DNA of 64,000 bases, from assembly GCF_947242115.1 (NCBI RefSeq), contig NC_074726.1, forward strand, positions 6,379,951-6,443,950, read 5' to 3'. The notes beneath the pieces are model-generated. The model was not told where the DNA came from and did not search any database. It saw only the letters and a program-made list of their open reading frames with translations. Both the position numbers and the translations under genes were made by a program. Positions 44,000 through 54,349 of the stretch are shown in pieces. Source of the DNA: Biomphalaria glabrata. Its lineage: Eukaryota; Mollusca; Gastropoda; Planorbidae. Every line of letters begins with the position of its first letter. Position 1 is the first letter of the stretch.

Positions 44000-44698
44000 T
44001 CATATGTATGTACAATGGATGCCTATCATTAATTTGTATGTAACTTTAGGAATCTCTCTGTTACTTCTCTCAGTTCTATTTTTTCTGTAGCAGCAGTAGA
44101 TCAGAGTGAGTACAGATATAGATAATGTGAATGATGACACTATACCCACGATGGCTACATTAGAGAAAGTGTGAGTGTTGGTTTGATCCACTTGTGAGAA
44201 TTCCGTGGCGTTGACGGAGCAAAGGGTGTCATTTTCCCCTCCACATTTCCTCACTACAACTTTCCCCTTTTGGCACCCACTGCAAGGTTCACAAGAGTCA
44301 GACATCCCAAGCACCGCCCCCGCTCTCATGTAGTGGCCCTCACGGCAGCCGATGACGGTGTCCGACACTGTCGTACAATTGGACAAACTGATTTCAAAGT
44401 CGGCCGTTTCAGGGTGGGTGCAGGGCTTGCAGTCTAGGCAACTGTGGTTGCGAATATCAATAAACGTCCCTTCTTCACAGGGGACACACTCTCTGGTACT
44501 AGAGTTAAGTCTTTCCCCAGACCCGCAGTACCCCAGGTCACACGGCTCGAACATGTTCTCATAGACATTTTGGGCCATCACAGTCCAGAACAGCAAACTA
44601 TAGATAAGTTTAAAAATCACAAAATGTCTGATAGTGACACGGTTTTCACTCGGAAACAGGAAAATCCAACAAGAGAACACGAATGGTAGCCTTATCAT
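44000..44698 (-). CDS. TNF-receptor-like type I membrane protein A
   Basis: 232 residues. N-terminal hydrophobic stretch(es) at 1-18 and 25-42, the latter ending in MAQNVYEN, either of which could be the signal peptide (an internal start is possible). Ectodomain 53-160 has Cys spacing of TNFR cysteine-rich domains: CDLGYCGSGERLNSSTRECV with PC, CLDCKPC, NCTTVSDTVIGC, then CEPCSGC and KCGGENDTLC. One transmembrane helix at about 181-204 (VAIVGIVSSFTLSISVLTLI). The cytoplasmic tail is only about 28 residues and has no death domain or evident TRAF site, so signalling would need a partner or the protein acts as a decoy; both are inference. Six or so N-glycosylation sites. It shares the NSS..C.PC...TF, NCT..SD.V.GC and C.PC..C pattern with protein B at 46867-47445, same strand. 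Intronless as seen, though further exons cannot be excluded. Confidence 0.72.
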   Translation of the reverse strand: MIRLPFVFSCWIFLFPSENRVTIRHFVIFKLIYSLLFWTVMAQNVYENMFEPCDLGYCGSGERLNSSTRECVPCEEGTFIDIRNHSCLDCKPCTHPETADFEISLSNCTTVSDTVIGCREGHYMRAGAVLGMSDSCEPCSGCQKGKVVVRKCGGENDTLCSVNATEFSQVDQTNTHTFSNVAIVGIVSSFTLSISVLTLIYCCYRKNRTERSNREIPKVTYKLMIGIHCTYI

Positions 44699-45124
44699 TT
44701 CAGAACCGAATCACAACATCATATCTATTTATAATTACACCATATTGCAAATAAAGCTTTGTGTCTGGTTTTCTTTAGCGCTTGGTAACACACCCAATAA
44801 CACCTTCACAACATTTCAAATTTCCGTTGTGATATGTATTCTTGAAAAAGAAATTGAATGGGAATTTCCGATCGCTTACACTTTGAAAAGTGATGGCTTA
44901 TGTGTAATATATATATAATAATAGAATAAGTATATAATAATTCCATCTGGGTATTTATAATCGTACTGAATTGTTCTTACGTGTAATTTAGTTATACAAT
45001 GCATACAAATACACCAAGCAACTGGCAGGCTGGTTAATGAGACTCAATGAAGTGTCACGCCCTAACATTTAGATCATTTTGAGTAGGAAAACAAACAAGA
45101 AAAAAAACACAGTTAGTGTAATTG
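44699..45124. other. Upstream of TNFR-like A, nothing recognised
   Basis: AT-rich; would hold the promoter/5' UTR of the minus-strand gene. No defined element. Confidence 0.4.
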
Positions 45125-45600
45125 TATCAGTCAGTCATGCTTTTACATTTGTAACAGATCTAGACCTACAACAATGAATCTGTGCGGCGAATAATATTCT
45201 TACCGATTGTTTTTGTTTAACGCTATTTCATGCTTTAACTTTCACAGTACGCTATGATCCTATCACTTATCTGAACAAGATGGAAACATTGGGGGGAGGG
45301 GGGGGGGAAAGAAATGGATATCTGGGTGGATTTTTACCGTGATCGGTTTTTAAAAGCATTTACAAAAAAAAAAAAGTAACGACCTGAATTCGAACTAATG
45401 TCTCCGAAGAGCTAACCACTCTGCTAGCGAGGTAGTACGACTAGAGAAGATTGTATAGTTATAGATTGTTTGTTTCAATTAAGAGCTGTGACCTATAAAG
45501 GTGACTAATTCAACTTATACCACCATTCCAGTCAAGTACAATTTCTTTCCCTTGTTCGAGAAACCAAATAAATTGATTAATCAAACCTTAACTGATATGG
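45125..45600. repeat. Dispersed repeat, copy 2 (mate 37986-38700)
   Basis: Same motif order as copy 1, without the MITE. Includes a G-run at 45291-45307. Confidence 0.75.
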
Positions 45601-45714
45601 ATGTCGTTAATGAGTTCTTATTGGTTTGAGATTTTACACAGGAAAATGAAATGTGTATTGAACTCTACTAAACAATATGAGTTGCTTGCTTTCCAGGCCA
45701 AAAAAGCATGACGA

Positions 45715-46005
45715 CCTTGCGTAATGAACGCCTCACGAAATATGAAGACCTCACGTAACACGAAGACGTCACATAAGGCTTCAAATAACATGAAGATCTC
45801 ACATTACATGAAGGCCTCACATAGCACGAAGACCTTACATAATATGAAGACCTCACGTAAGATTTCATGTCACGCGAAGACCTCACAAAACATGAAGACC
45901 TCACGTAAGACTTCACATAACAAGAAGGCTTCAAGTAACACGAAAGCCACACATAATTTGAAGGCCTCACATACTATGCACACCTCACAGTACAGAAGGC
46001 CTTCA
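45715..46005. repeat. Minisatellite, about 18-bp GAAGACCTCAC units
   Basis: Many diverged units such as CATGAAGACCTCACGTAA. Frames stay open on both strands only because the repeat lacks stops. Confidence 0.85.
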
Positions 46006-46403
46006 TAAAGAATTGTTTAACACTAAAGTACTTTAATAAAATATTTAATTACAAACAACGCCTCATTAAAAGGTTAAAAGAACAAGTCTTTTAAAAAACA
46101 CATAACAAAAGAACCATTACTATACTTTATTTAAGTATAACAGACAATTTTATGCTTTACTTTTACTTTCACATCTCTGAAATGATTTCATATGCCATTT
46201 TGAACAATAATAATAATAAGGCTAGTCTTCGAGTCCGAAGATTGAACAATAATAATATGTGAATATCACAATGCAAAACTATTGTCTAGTAAAATATGTC
46301 TGTTTTTTTTTTTTATGAACGTTCATATTACATTCTGAACATTAAAATCTTTTATAAGATAATAATAAATTTACAAAAGCTGGAGAGTATGCATTGAGAC
46401 TGT

Positions 46404-46545
46404 TCTGTCATATCACCAGATTCTCAATGCTCGCCAAGAACTGTCGTATTACCAGATTCTCAATGCTCGCCAAGAACTGTCGTATTACCAGATCCTCAAT
46501 GCTCGCCAAGAACTGTCATATCACCAGATCCTCAATGCTCGCCAC
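46404..46545. repeat. 36-bp minisatellite, four units
   Basis: CCAGATTCTCAATGCTCGCC recurs at 46416, 46452, 46488 and 46524 with exact 36-bp spacing, so a 12-residue in-frame repeat (RFSMLAKNCRIT) is created on the + strand. Confidence 0.92.
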
Positions 46546-46559
46546 GTCATTTCTCGGGG

Positions 46560-46700
46560 AACAGTGCCAGAAAAAAAAAAGGATAAGCAGTCAAAAGAAA
46601 TTATTGAAAAACAACAAGGAATGGAAGGACCGGTCCCTGAAAGAGATTTGCTCAGAGAGATGGAGAAAGACGGTCGACTATACGGTCCAATAGAAATAGT
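46560..46700 (+). mobile_element. LINE C-terminal scrap
   Basis: NNKEWKDRSLKEICSERWRK matches the pattern of the LINE tail at 59270-59360 ([20 protein letters not shown]). Confidence 0.65.
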
Positions 46701-46866
46701 TATATCAATTCAAGGTATTACTTTTAAATAGAGACTGCCCGATCGACAATTTTTTGGACTTTAGACTGCCGTCAATATAGTCCAGAGCTAGATCACATAA
46801 TCTTGCGTAGGAAGTTTTGATATTTTTGCTTTAATGAACGTTGGAATTTTTCAAATGCCAAACATT

Positions 46867-47445
46867 TTAAATTTCATTAAGAAATTGACTAGAGTTTCGT
46901 CGATAGTATGGCCTTCTACATTGTCCACTGTCATAAAGTACTTGAGTGTGTCTCAAATAGAACAGGAGGGCCACTAAAACTAACCCAACGGGCAAAACGA
47001 TGCAGAGGATGAGAATCTTTTCTACTGACTCAATGCAGAGTGTTGCAGCATCTTTCACACAGCCGGTATCCTGTGACTGGTCGCAGCGGTTGCACGGGCG
47101 GCATACGATGTCCACTGATGCATTATCTGCGACAGATGCATGGTAGCCCGTCTTGCATCCCACAACAGCGTCGGATGTTGGTGTGCAGTTTCTCAGAAGG
47201 ACCTGCAGCTCACCGCGGACATCCCGACATGGCGTGCAGTGAGGAAGTTGATGGGCTTGGAGTGGATTGAATGTGTTTTGGGGACAAGGCAAGCAACTTT
47301 CGTTTGACGAATTGTAATACTCTCCCTTGCCACATGTTCTTTCTATGAACTCTTTGTACAGGAGAGTACTTTCGCAAACAGCAGCCACTAAGTACATGTC
47401 CAAACATACGTATTTCATCACTGAATGAGAAAGCATTCTTCCCAA
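46867..47445 (-). CDS. TNF-receptor-like type I membrane protein B
   Basis: 192 residues. Signal peptide probably MKYVCLDMYLVAAVCES (10-26). Cys-rich ectodomain 38-137 with TNFR-type spacing: CGKGEYYNSSNESCLPC, HCTPC, NCTPTSDAVVGCKTGYH, CRPCNRC, GCV, then TLC. Transmembrane helix 143-164 (ILILCIVLPVGLVLVALLFY), then a 28-residue basic, Tyr-containing tail (HTQVLYDSGQCRRPYYRRNS) without death domain. Same architecture and strand as protein A 2.2 kb away, and close in the NSS..C.PC..TF and NCT.TSD.V.GC blocks, so they are tandem paralogues. Role in TNF-type immune or apoptotic signalling is plausible only by family; a decoy or adaptor-dependent receptor is inference. Confidence 0.75.
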   Translation of the reverse strand: MGRMLSHSVMKYVCLDMYLVAAVCESTLLYKEFIERTCGKGEYYNSSNESCLPCPQNTFNPLQAHQLPHCTPCRDVRGELQVLLRNCTPTSDAVVGCKTGYHASVADNASVDIVCRPCNRCDQSQDTGCVKDAATLCIESVEKILILCIVLPVGLVLVALLFYLRHTQVLYDSGQCRRPYYRRNSSQFLNEI

Positions 47446-48235
47446 GAATGATAAGCAGTATCTTATAGGAACGTGTTAATCTTGATTGTAAAAGTTGGAT
47501 TTCCTCAGTATTATTTTACATATATACAATTGTGTGATTATTTTTCCAGTGGTCTTATCATCAGAGATAATGTAACGAATTGGATCAAAGGCAGATCTGA
47601 AATAATATAAATAGTTTATTAATAGAGATACGCAAAGCTAAAAAAAAATATTAGAAAAACCCAAAAACTAAGTTTAAAATAGTAACAAGGCAAAAGATTT
47701 TTTTTTACAAACATTAGCCAAGAAACATTAAAGTAGATATTATCTTGTGTGTAACGGCACTTCTGAGTTGGTTAGAAACGCACTAGACGTCGGTCACTAC
47801 AAATACACGCCAAGTTTCTACCGATCCTTATGTAGGCCTACAGTTGATGGCAAACAAGATATTGGCAGTTTGATTTTATAGAAATATGCAGCTCTTCATT
47901 TGGAGGATACATTGTGAGATAAAAACCACTAGTTCTAGCTTTCAGTTTTTTTTTCTAATCGTGTTATGCCGTGACCTCCGTGACCCCGAAGGCGCAGGTT
48001 ATGCCCCCTTCTATCCCCCCCCCCTTTTTCCCTTTTCTCCAACCATGGTCAAGTCGAACATATCACTGTTAAAGTAACCATAATCTTCTCATGATTTTCA
48101 AATACACATAACACGCATATAAGAATACATACACATAATTTACATAACACGACAAAAATATATAGGTCAGACATTGGTCTTCGTATCCACGAATTAATGC
48201 AGTAATCTCCCTTTTCTTCGATCTCAGAGTGAGTC
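47446..48235. other. Intergenic, nothing recognised
   Basis: AT-rich; C-run at 48015. No repeat family assigned. Confidence 0.4.
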
Positions 48236-48250
48236 ATCATGTCAATGTCA

Positions 48251-48553
48251 CCGACACCATCGAGAGGGCAGTCTTGAGCGCACACCACCGACACCATCAA
48301 GAGGGCAGTCTAGAGCGCACACCACCGAGACCATCGAGAGGGCAGTCTAGAGCGCACACCACGTGACCATCGAGAGGGCAGTCTAGAGCGCACACCACCG
48401 ACACAATCGAGAGGGCAGTCTAGAGCGCACACCACGTGACCATCGAGAGGGCAGTCTAGAGCGCACACCACCGTGACCATCGAGAGGGCAGTCTAGAGCG
48501 CACACCACCGACACCATCGAGAGGGCAGTCTAGAGCGCACACCACTGAGACCA
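48251..48553. repeat. 36/37-bp minisatellite, eight units
   Basis: CGAGAGGGCAGTCTAGAGCG starts units at 48261, 48298, 48335, 48371, 48408, 48444, 48481 and 48518. Units alternate between 37 bp (CACCGACACCAT ending) and 36 bp (CACGTGACCAT ending). Confidence 0.93.
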
Positions 48554-48567
48554 TTCGTTCTAGACGG

Positions 48568-48714
48568 CCTGAACACTAACCTACAACGTCACAACCTGTG
48601 GGCAGTTGAGACCAATACCTCGTTGCAACGTCACTGCTCAGTCCGTCGTGTCAACGAGCTATGGGTCTAAACTGCCCACAGGATGTGACGTAGCAGGTCA
48701 GTGTTCAGGCCTTC
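48568..48714. repeat. Imperfect inverted repeat, about 48-bp arms
   Basis: GGCCTGAACACTAACCTACA...CTGTGGGCAGTTGAGACC on the left is the inverse of GGGTCTAAACTGCCCACAGG...GGTCAGTGTTCAGGCC on the right, with about 50 bp between. A hairpin or a small foldback MITE. Confidence 0.88.
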
Positions 48715-49460
48715 AATAACTAATTGTCTCGATACCATACGACCAAGCAGCCATCCATTAACCCGATACAAATGCTATTAGAAGTATATTTAACATTCTA
48801 TAAATTCTTAAAATAAATGATATAAACATAACAATCAATAGAGTGCACAGTTTCCTTAACAACAGTCAGATTCGATCCCTCCTCTTTTCCCTTAACATGC
48901 ACTGACTCTACAGGTGCACATTTCCTCAAGAAACTAATACCTGATTCATTTAATTGTGTAATTTCTTTTTTCTTAGAATTGGCCAATGTAATACATTTTC
49001 AGAGAAATAAACTCTCGGAACTTGCAATTCAGGCATTGATTTACGTAATCGTATGTTAATATATCTTAATTCACACGAAAATGTTTTGTAAATAGTTATT
49101 GCTATATCAAAGCCTTTTGGAATATTACAAACTATTCAAAGGGCAATCAGCTGAAAGGAGTGGGATATGATCAATACACTGAACAAGGTCAGTAGGATAT
49201 AAATCATTATACGTATTTGCTGATAAGCAACGCTTATAATATAGTATATATACTTCTGATTGACTAAACGCTAAAGATTATTCTGCTCGAATTCTCACTT
49301 AATCTCTTTTGAGTTATACTTTAAACTTTCATAAAATGTACTTCAATAAATGTTGTTTTACAATCTTTGAATTTTGTTTAAGGCGCAGAAAAGTCTAGAA
49401 CACTTCAAGAGGCTATAAGAGACAAGAACATTTCTCAGAAATGAACATATCTGAACGACA
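48715..49460. other. Upstream of the 49461 gene, nothing recognised
   Basis: AT-rich, likely promoter region for the + strand gene; no motif is reliable. Confidence 0.4.
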
Positions 49461-50264
49461 ATGTCGCTGGTATTTACGACTGTGTTTTTTTCTAGTCTAG
49501 TTACATCGAAGAGTGTAGCAAATACTGTTAGTCCTATTAAAATCTCAGAACAAAAGTTGGATTTGATTAACAATAATTCTGTGGAATGCTTACGCTTACA
49601 ATGTGATCGACACAGTTTGTGTTCGGAAGAGAGTATTCAGTTGAACGAGAAACTTTGGAATCTGGAATTAACCAAGAATGAAGAACTAGTTGTTTCTAGT
49701 GTTAATAAGTGGTGCAGAACTTCTACGGGGATCTTAATAGGCGAGTCGAATACTACAAATGTTAGTTCATCCGCAGTACAATCATTGAACACTGAAAGCA
49801 AACGCTGTAGCCTTTGTTTGTGTTTACCCACTAACCTCACCAATATTACTAGATCTACAAATAGCTATTCTGATCTTGCTAAGAACGGAAGCTGTGATAG
49901 AGACATTTGTGCCAGCGTATGTTTAAACAGGACAGATTCGTCCATCATGTTTAGTGATGAATCGTATTGTTTCGTTCTGAACGTTAGCACATCTTGTCGC
50001 TTCTGTTGTCCAAGCGTGGATAGTGGAAGAAGAGAAAAGTTGAGTATCTTGTTTATAGTGATACCAGCGTGTCTGATCTTGTGTTTCATTTGCATGGCCT
50101 TGATATGTGGCCTGGTGGGTTGCAGAAAGACTTCACACCAAACTTTGCCCGTACAGCTGTTGATTACAACCAGAAACGAACCAGAATATACACTGAACAT
50201 GTCAGAAAGTCGAGAGCTTTTAAAATGCCAACGCCAGTGTCCAGAAGTTGAAACCACTTTTTGA
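49461..50264 (+). CDS. Cys-rich glycosylated type I membrane protein, unknown family
   Basis: 267 residues. Signal peptide MSLVFTTVFFSSLVTSKSVA (1-20). Extracellular part about 21-193 with some 15 cysteines in pairs and doublets (CLRLQC, KRCSLCLC, CDRDIC with C at 154, CRFCC) and eight or so N-glycosylation sites (NNS, NTT, NVS, NLT, NIT, NGS, NRT, NVS). One transmembrane helix at 194-219 (LSILFIVIPACLILCFICMA). Cytoplasmic tail of about 47 residues with TRNEPEYTL, a YxxL-like phrase, and a C-terminal CQRQCPEVETTF. I do not recognise the family: the Cys spacing is not a clean TNFR, EGF or Ig pattern. Its place next to two TNFR-like genes and similar topology suggest a receptor or ligand of the same cluster, which is inference. 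Opposite strand to A and B. Confidence 0.6.
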   Translation: MSLVFTTVFFSSLVTSKSVANTVSPIKISEQKLDLINNNSVECLRLQCDRHSLCSEESIQLNEKLWNLELTKNEELVVSSVNKWCRTSTGILIGESNTTNVSSSAVQSLNTESKRCSLCLCLPTNLTNITRSTNSYSDLAKNGSCDRDICASVCLNRTDSSIMFSDESYCFVLNVSTSCRFCCPSVDSGRREKLSILFIVIPACLILCFICMALICGLVGCRKTSHQTLPVQLLITTRNEPEYTLNMSESRELLKCQRQCPEVETTF

Positions 50265-51060
50265 TACTTTAATACTTTTAACTTTTTCTTTTCTAAGCTC
50301 TAGATTAAACTTGGAATGTTAAAGCCCCTCTGCAAATCAATAATGGGGATCCCATTGAGAGTGCCACTTTAGGGTCTCTCCTCTGCAGCCTCTGTCTCAC
50401 AGCCCATGGCGATTAGCAATTTTCTATATTTAGAGTTCTTTTGAGATGTGTACGTAAAATCTAGAAGCACTCTTCGCCAGGTGGCTCCTCAGTCTGAGCT
50501 TGCTAAGCCCATGCCAAAATGGATTACAATTATGACATTGTAACTCTGCTCTGCGCACCACTAGCATAACCCAATAAGTGCACACCATTATCAACAGTGC
50601 CGAGTCTCAATGTGTAAAAATGACGTTTTAAGCCCAGCAGTTGGTACTACAGCTAGTATTAGAGAAGCAAACCGTTAGTTCCCCACCACCAAGTAGCAGA
50701 AAGAGAAGAGACTGGTGCCAGTGGACATGACAGCAGAGAGATGAGGGACTAGTAATGTTGGCAGTTCTTTATGGTGTTGTCAGCCAGGTATATGGTGTCG
50801 GGGAAGGTCAATCATGGAAAGGGGCAGAAGTTCCTGCTGATGTCTTGTGAAAATACCCGTTCCTGGAGCAAATATAGAGTGGCAACAGACCAGTGACCCC
50901 TCGTGGCTATTTCGTTACAAGGTCCACAGAGGCGGCACCTGTGAACTGTGTGGACTAAAGAACCGACTACTTAAGAGGACTGTTATTCATACTCACTGTA
51001 AATAAACCTTTTCATCTTGGATTGAAGTTCTAGTTCCTTTGCTTACCATAGATTTACAGC
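50265..51060 (+). other. Possible 3' UTR and unexplained GC-richer stretch
   Basis: Less AT-rich than its neighbours, with no long frame; AATAAA at 51001-51006 could polyadenylate the 49461 gene, which would give a roughly 750-base 3' UTR. It might equally be an old repeat. Confidence 0.35.
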
Positions 51061-51806
51061 AAAATGTATTTATTTACACGTTACAAAATATGTTTTTAAG
51101 CTGACTACTGCAGACATATCGACAATGAGAAAAAAAAACTATATCATTATGGAGAAATTGAGGTTTTCATTACCAAAATAAATGTTTGAGTTATGTAGCA
51201 TGATTTTCTGTTTAAATCTGTACGAATTTACCTTTTAGCCGAGATCTATATATAGATTTTATTTTTCGCGAAAATGATTAGAAAGTTGGAAATAGAAAAA
51301 GTTTAACAAAATCTAAAAGCAAACTAAATAAATAAAATAGACTTACCATCTAGATCAAAATATACTTTTATTTGTTAGAAACAATAGTATAATAATTAAT
51401 ATGATGTCTTGAGGGGCACTAAATTAAATGAGACACAGCTTGCACAAATAATAATAATAACAGGTCAGACCACAGACTTCTTATAGACGGAAATATCGGG
51501 ATTTCCCTTTGCTTTCGGGAAAATCTCTTAACAGTTTTCAACACATGAGTCAACAATGACCTTGCCTCAAGTAGGAGCCTATATTTAGACTATGTTCAAG
51601 TTGAGCACATCTAGTGAGTAAAAGAGAGAGAGACCAAGGACTTGAAGGGAAGGAGATAATAAAGATGTATTAGTAGTGGTAGCACTAATAATATTATTAT
51701 TATAAAGAGAAAAGTTTATATTTATATGCGTAACAATTTTATTTAGTTTTCCATTGAAGATGGATAGAAATTAGCCAAGAGACAATGACAGCTGTTCAGT
51801 TGTGCA
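51061..51806. other. Intergenic, nothing recognised
   Basis: AT-rich. Confidence 0.4.
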
Positions 51807-52000
51807 AACACTTGTGTATTGGCTGACATCCTTGGACTTTCACCTTTGCCATCACTTGTGTATTGGTTGACATCCTTGGACTTTCACCTGTGCCATCACT
51901 TGTGTGTTTGGTGACATCAATGGAGGTTCACTAGTGCCATCACTCGTGTGTGTTTGGTGACATCAATGGATGTTCACTAGTGCCATCACTTGTGCCATCA
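51807..52000. repeat. 44-bp minisatellite, about 4.3 units
   Basis: CACTTGTGTATTGG(T/C)TGACATC begins at 51809, 51853, 51897 and 51941, with a part unit at 51987. Confidence 0.9.
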
Positions 52001-52309
52001 GCGGAGGAGAAATGTTAATATGCTACATTTGAGAAATGTGGTTTACAAAAAAATAATAATAAAATAAGAGAAAAAAAAAACAAAGAGAAAGGTTTGTGTG
52101 TATGTTTGTCTGTGATTGTGCACAGTTTTCAACCAATATGTGATTGTGTGTGTCTAAGATTGTGCGTGTGAGCCTATTTTTTTTTCTCGTCTGTGTGTAT
52201 GGAAACAAATGATTTTATAACAGCCTGAACGATATTCATCTTTTCAATATTTTTATATTTATGTTTTTTTTTAAAGTTTATATCAACTCACTCTGTCTGT
52301 CGGGTACAA

Positions 52310-52400
52310 TTTTTGTACATATTATTTCTCCCACACTGACCTACACCCATTCTCGGATCAAGTTAAAACTTCACACAATTATTCATTGTAACAAAAAAAA
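52310..52400 (-). repeat. Interspersed repeat (GATCAAGTT family)
   Basis: ACACCCATTCTCGGATCAAG and ACACAATTATTCATTGTA. Confidence 0.65.
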
Positions 52401-52689
52401 ATGAATCATTAAAAAAATAATTAACCAATCTGTTAATTAATTAGCGGTAAATTATTATTTGCTACTTTATTATTCATGGGGGGGGGGGTGTCAATTTTTA
52501 TGAAGAAATCAGTTTGTGAAGAAAATTTGTCAAATATCTATATAACAAAATTAAACATATAATTTATGCTACGCATATTTTAACTCATGTGTATATTTTG
52601 TCGCAATCGTTAGTAAATATGCAATGAAAGAGAGTGGTCTATGCCAGGTTGAACTGTTAGGTGGGTGGGGTGGCGCTTACATGAAACTT
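52401..52689. other. Intergenic with trace of 2.1-kb hAT interior
   Basis: The stretch 52478-52640 (G-run, GAAGAAATCAGTTTGTGAAG, TATATTTTGTCGCAATC) resembles interior units of the 23063-25182 element near 23700. Confidence 0.5.
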
Positions 52690-53290
52690 TTCTTTTAATG
52701 AAATTGTTGATCTAAACTCTGTCTGTGGCATTTTACGTCTCGAGAGACGATCTTTTCCCTTTGCCAATCCTTGATACACAGCTGCAGGTTTGGCATATGT
52801 GATCACCAGGCGCCGTTGCATTATCACCCATCTTTCTGCTTCTATAGTGTATGGCATCTGCATTTCGAGACCCTTCCTTTATGCTCTCTCTCTCCATGTA
52901 GATCTATCCAGCTGCTATTGTCGATTTTGAAGAGCATCATGTCACGTTTGCATACATTCGTATAATGTAAAAGTGGGCGACCAGCGGCTCTCCTGCCTTC
53001 TATTAGATCGCCATACAGAATGTCTTGTGGAAGTCGACCTACTGGCATTCTACGCACGTGGCCAAGCCAGCCAAGGCGTCTGCTGCTGATAACAGAGCGG
53101 ATGTCCTGGCATCCTGCTCTTCTTAGCACTTCCTCATTGGTTATCCTATCTTGCCACCTTATTTTAAATATCCGCCTTAGGCATCGGAGGTGGAAGACAT
53201 TCAGCTTTTTTTTCCTGCCATGAGTAAGTTGACCAAGTTTCACTTCCATATAGCAAGGTGCTCAACACACAGGTCCGGTAGACCCTAGAG
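52690..53290 (-). mobile_element. LINE C-terminus, degraded
   Basis: Minus strand: KKLNVFHLRCLRRIFKIRWQ, DRITNEEVLRRAG, then LGWLGHVRRMPVGRLPQDIL and YGDLIEGRRAAGRP, followed by WIDLHGEREHKG in a worn tail. This is the canonical C-terminus of invertebrate LINE polyproteins. A long part is open (52842-53249), so the copy is not very old. Confidence 0.9.
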
Positions 53291-53586
53291 TTTTAACTTC
53301 CACGGTGTTGATACACGGTCGTTGGTTTGTAGCCCCAAACAACTAGTACAACTAAACCGATGTAGAGGCGTATTGAGTTCTCAATGTGGAACTTGAAATA
53401 AACTTGAACAGACTTTAAAAAAAAATTGAATAAAAGTTTTATTTCTAAATATTTTAAAATAGACAAGACTTCAACTTTAATGTAGATGTCTATAGAGACA
53501 CAATTGAAAGGATAATTTGCAACAAGATATCACTCGTTAAAAATATACGTCTTATCTGTCTCACGTATCTCGCTTGCACTCCACTC

Positions 53587-53799
53587 CAGTAGCGTAGTTA
53601 GGGTGGGGATGGGGGGAGTCAAAATCTGAAAATCCCCCCCCCCTTTAAGTGGGGGCTCCCAAATGAGTGTTTGAAAAAAGTTTTTACATTAAATATTATG
53701 CTATCATCTCATGTCATGATGTCCAATGTCAAAATGAAGGGGCTCCTAATAAGATCAAGCCCCCCCCCCCGGGCTCCCGAATCCTTAGCTACGCCACTG
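53587..53799. mobile_element. hAT-type MITE, GGCGTAGCTAG family
   Basis: Ends CAGTAGCGTAGTTAGG and TTAGCTACGCCACTG, 213 bp. Target duplication not clear. Confidence 0.82.
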
Positions 53800-54166
53800 T
53801 TCCTCACTTCAACTTTCACACCAGTATTTAGTAACTTAAACTACGACATACCACCTCATGATTTCATCAGAATATATTCAGCCTACACAATCAAACCATC
53901 TGCCTTCGTTTCTCATGGTTACATCAGAAACTCGTACACACACACTCTGTATTTATTATTGACGTCAGAACTTAATGATCCCTTTGTTTAATAACGTAAA
54001 TTTTGTTTATTCATTCCCACCCTTTGAGATTTTTAAAAAGTAACGTTAGGATTTGAACTGCCAGCGGCGTCAATAGGTTAAGTGTCATCCGGTGCGGGTG
54101 CACCCCATTGTAACGCTACTATTGTATACACATGGATCATTAATGACAATTTAAAATATATAATCT
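53800..54166. other. Downstream of GalNAc-transferase gene
   Basis: 54045-54120 (AACTGCCAGCGGCGTCAATA, CATCCGGTGCGGGTGCACCC) is a short dispersed repeat also at 56190-56245 and at the start of 26641. The transferase 3' UTR would lie here; no AATAAA was chosen. Confidence 0.45.
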
Positions 54167-54349
54167 CTACTGTTCGTCGTCTGCTGAGCTGGCCATCTGC
54201 TGATGAAGATGGTAGAAATCTTTCCGTGATGGAAACGACCATTTCATTTCCTTGGAGTTGGATATACAGTTCATCATCTGCAGCTTGGATGTTTTATAGA
54301 TGTTAATCGCAAGGCACAGCCCACTGCTCTTATGGACCAGACGTTCGTG
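54167..54349 (-). CDS. GalNAc-transferase last exon
   Basis: Acceptor CAACAG|CAC; codes [20 protein letters not shown] through [12 protein letters not shown] and TAG at 54167-54169. Completes the ricin-B lectin repeat. Confidence 0.88.
   Translation of the reverse strand, partial: HERLVHKSSGLCLAINIYKTSKLQMMNCISNSKEMKWSFPSRKDFYHLHQQMASSADDEQ

Noticed and set aside
48251-48553. CRISPR-like array
   Set aside because: Units are contiguous with no unique spacers, and the genome is eukaryotic.
49865-50257. 130-residue minus-strand frame
   Set aside because: Antisense shadow of the 49461 gene, with no signal or domain.
54082-54306. Plus-strand 74-residue frame
   Set aside because: Antisense to the last transferase exon, which has a clear acceptor, phase and stop.
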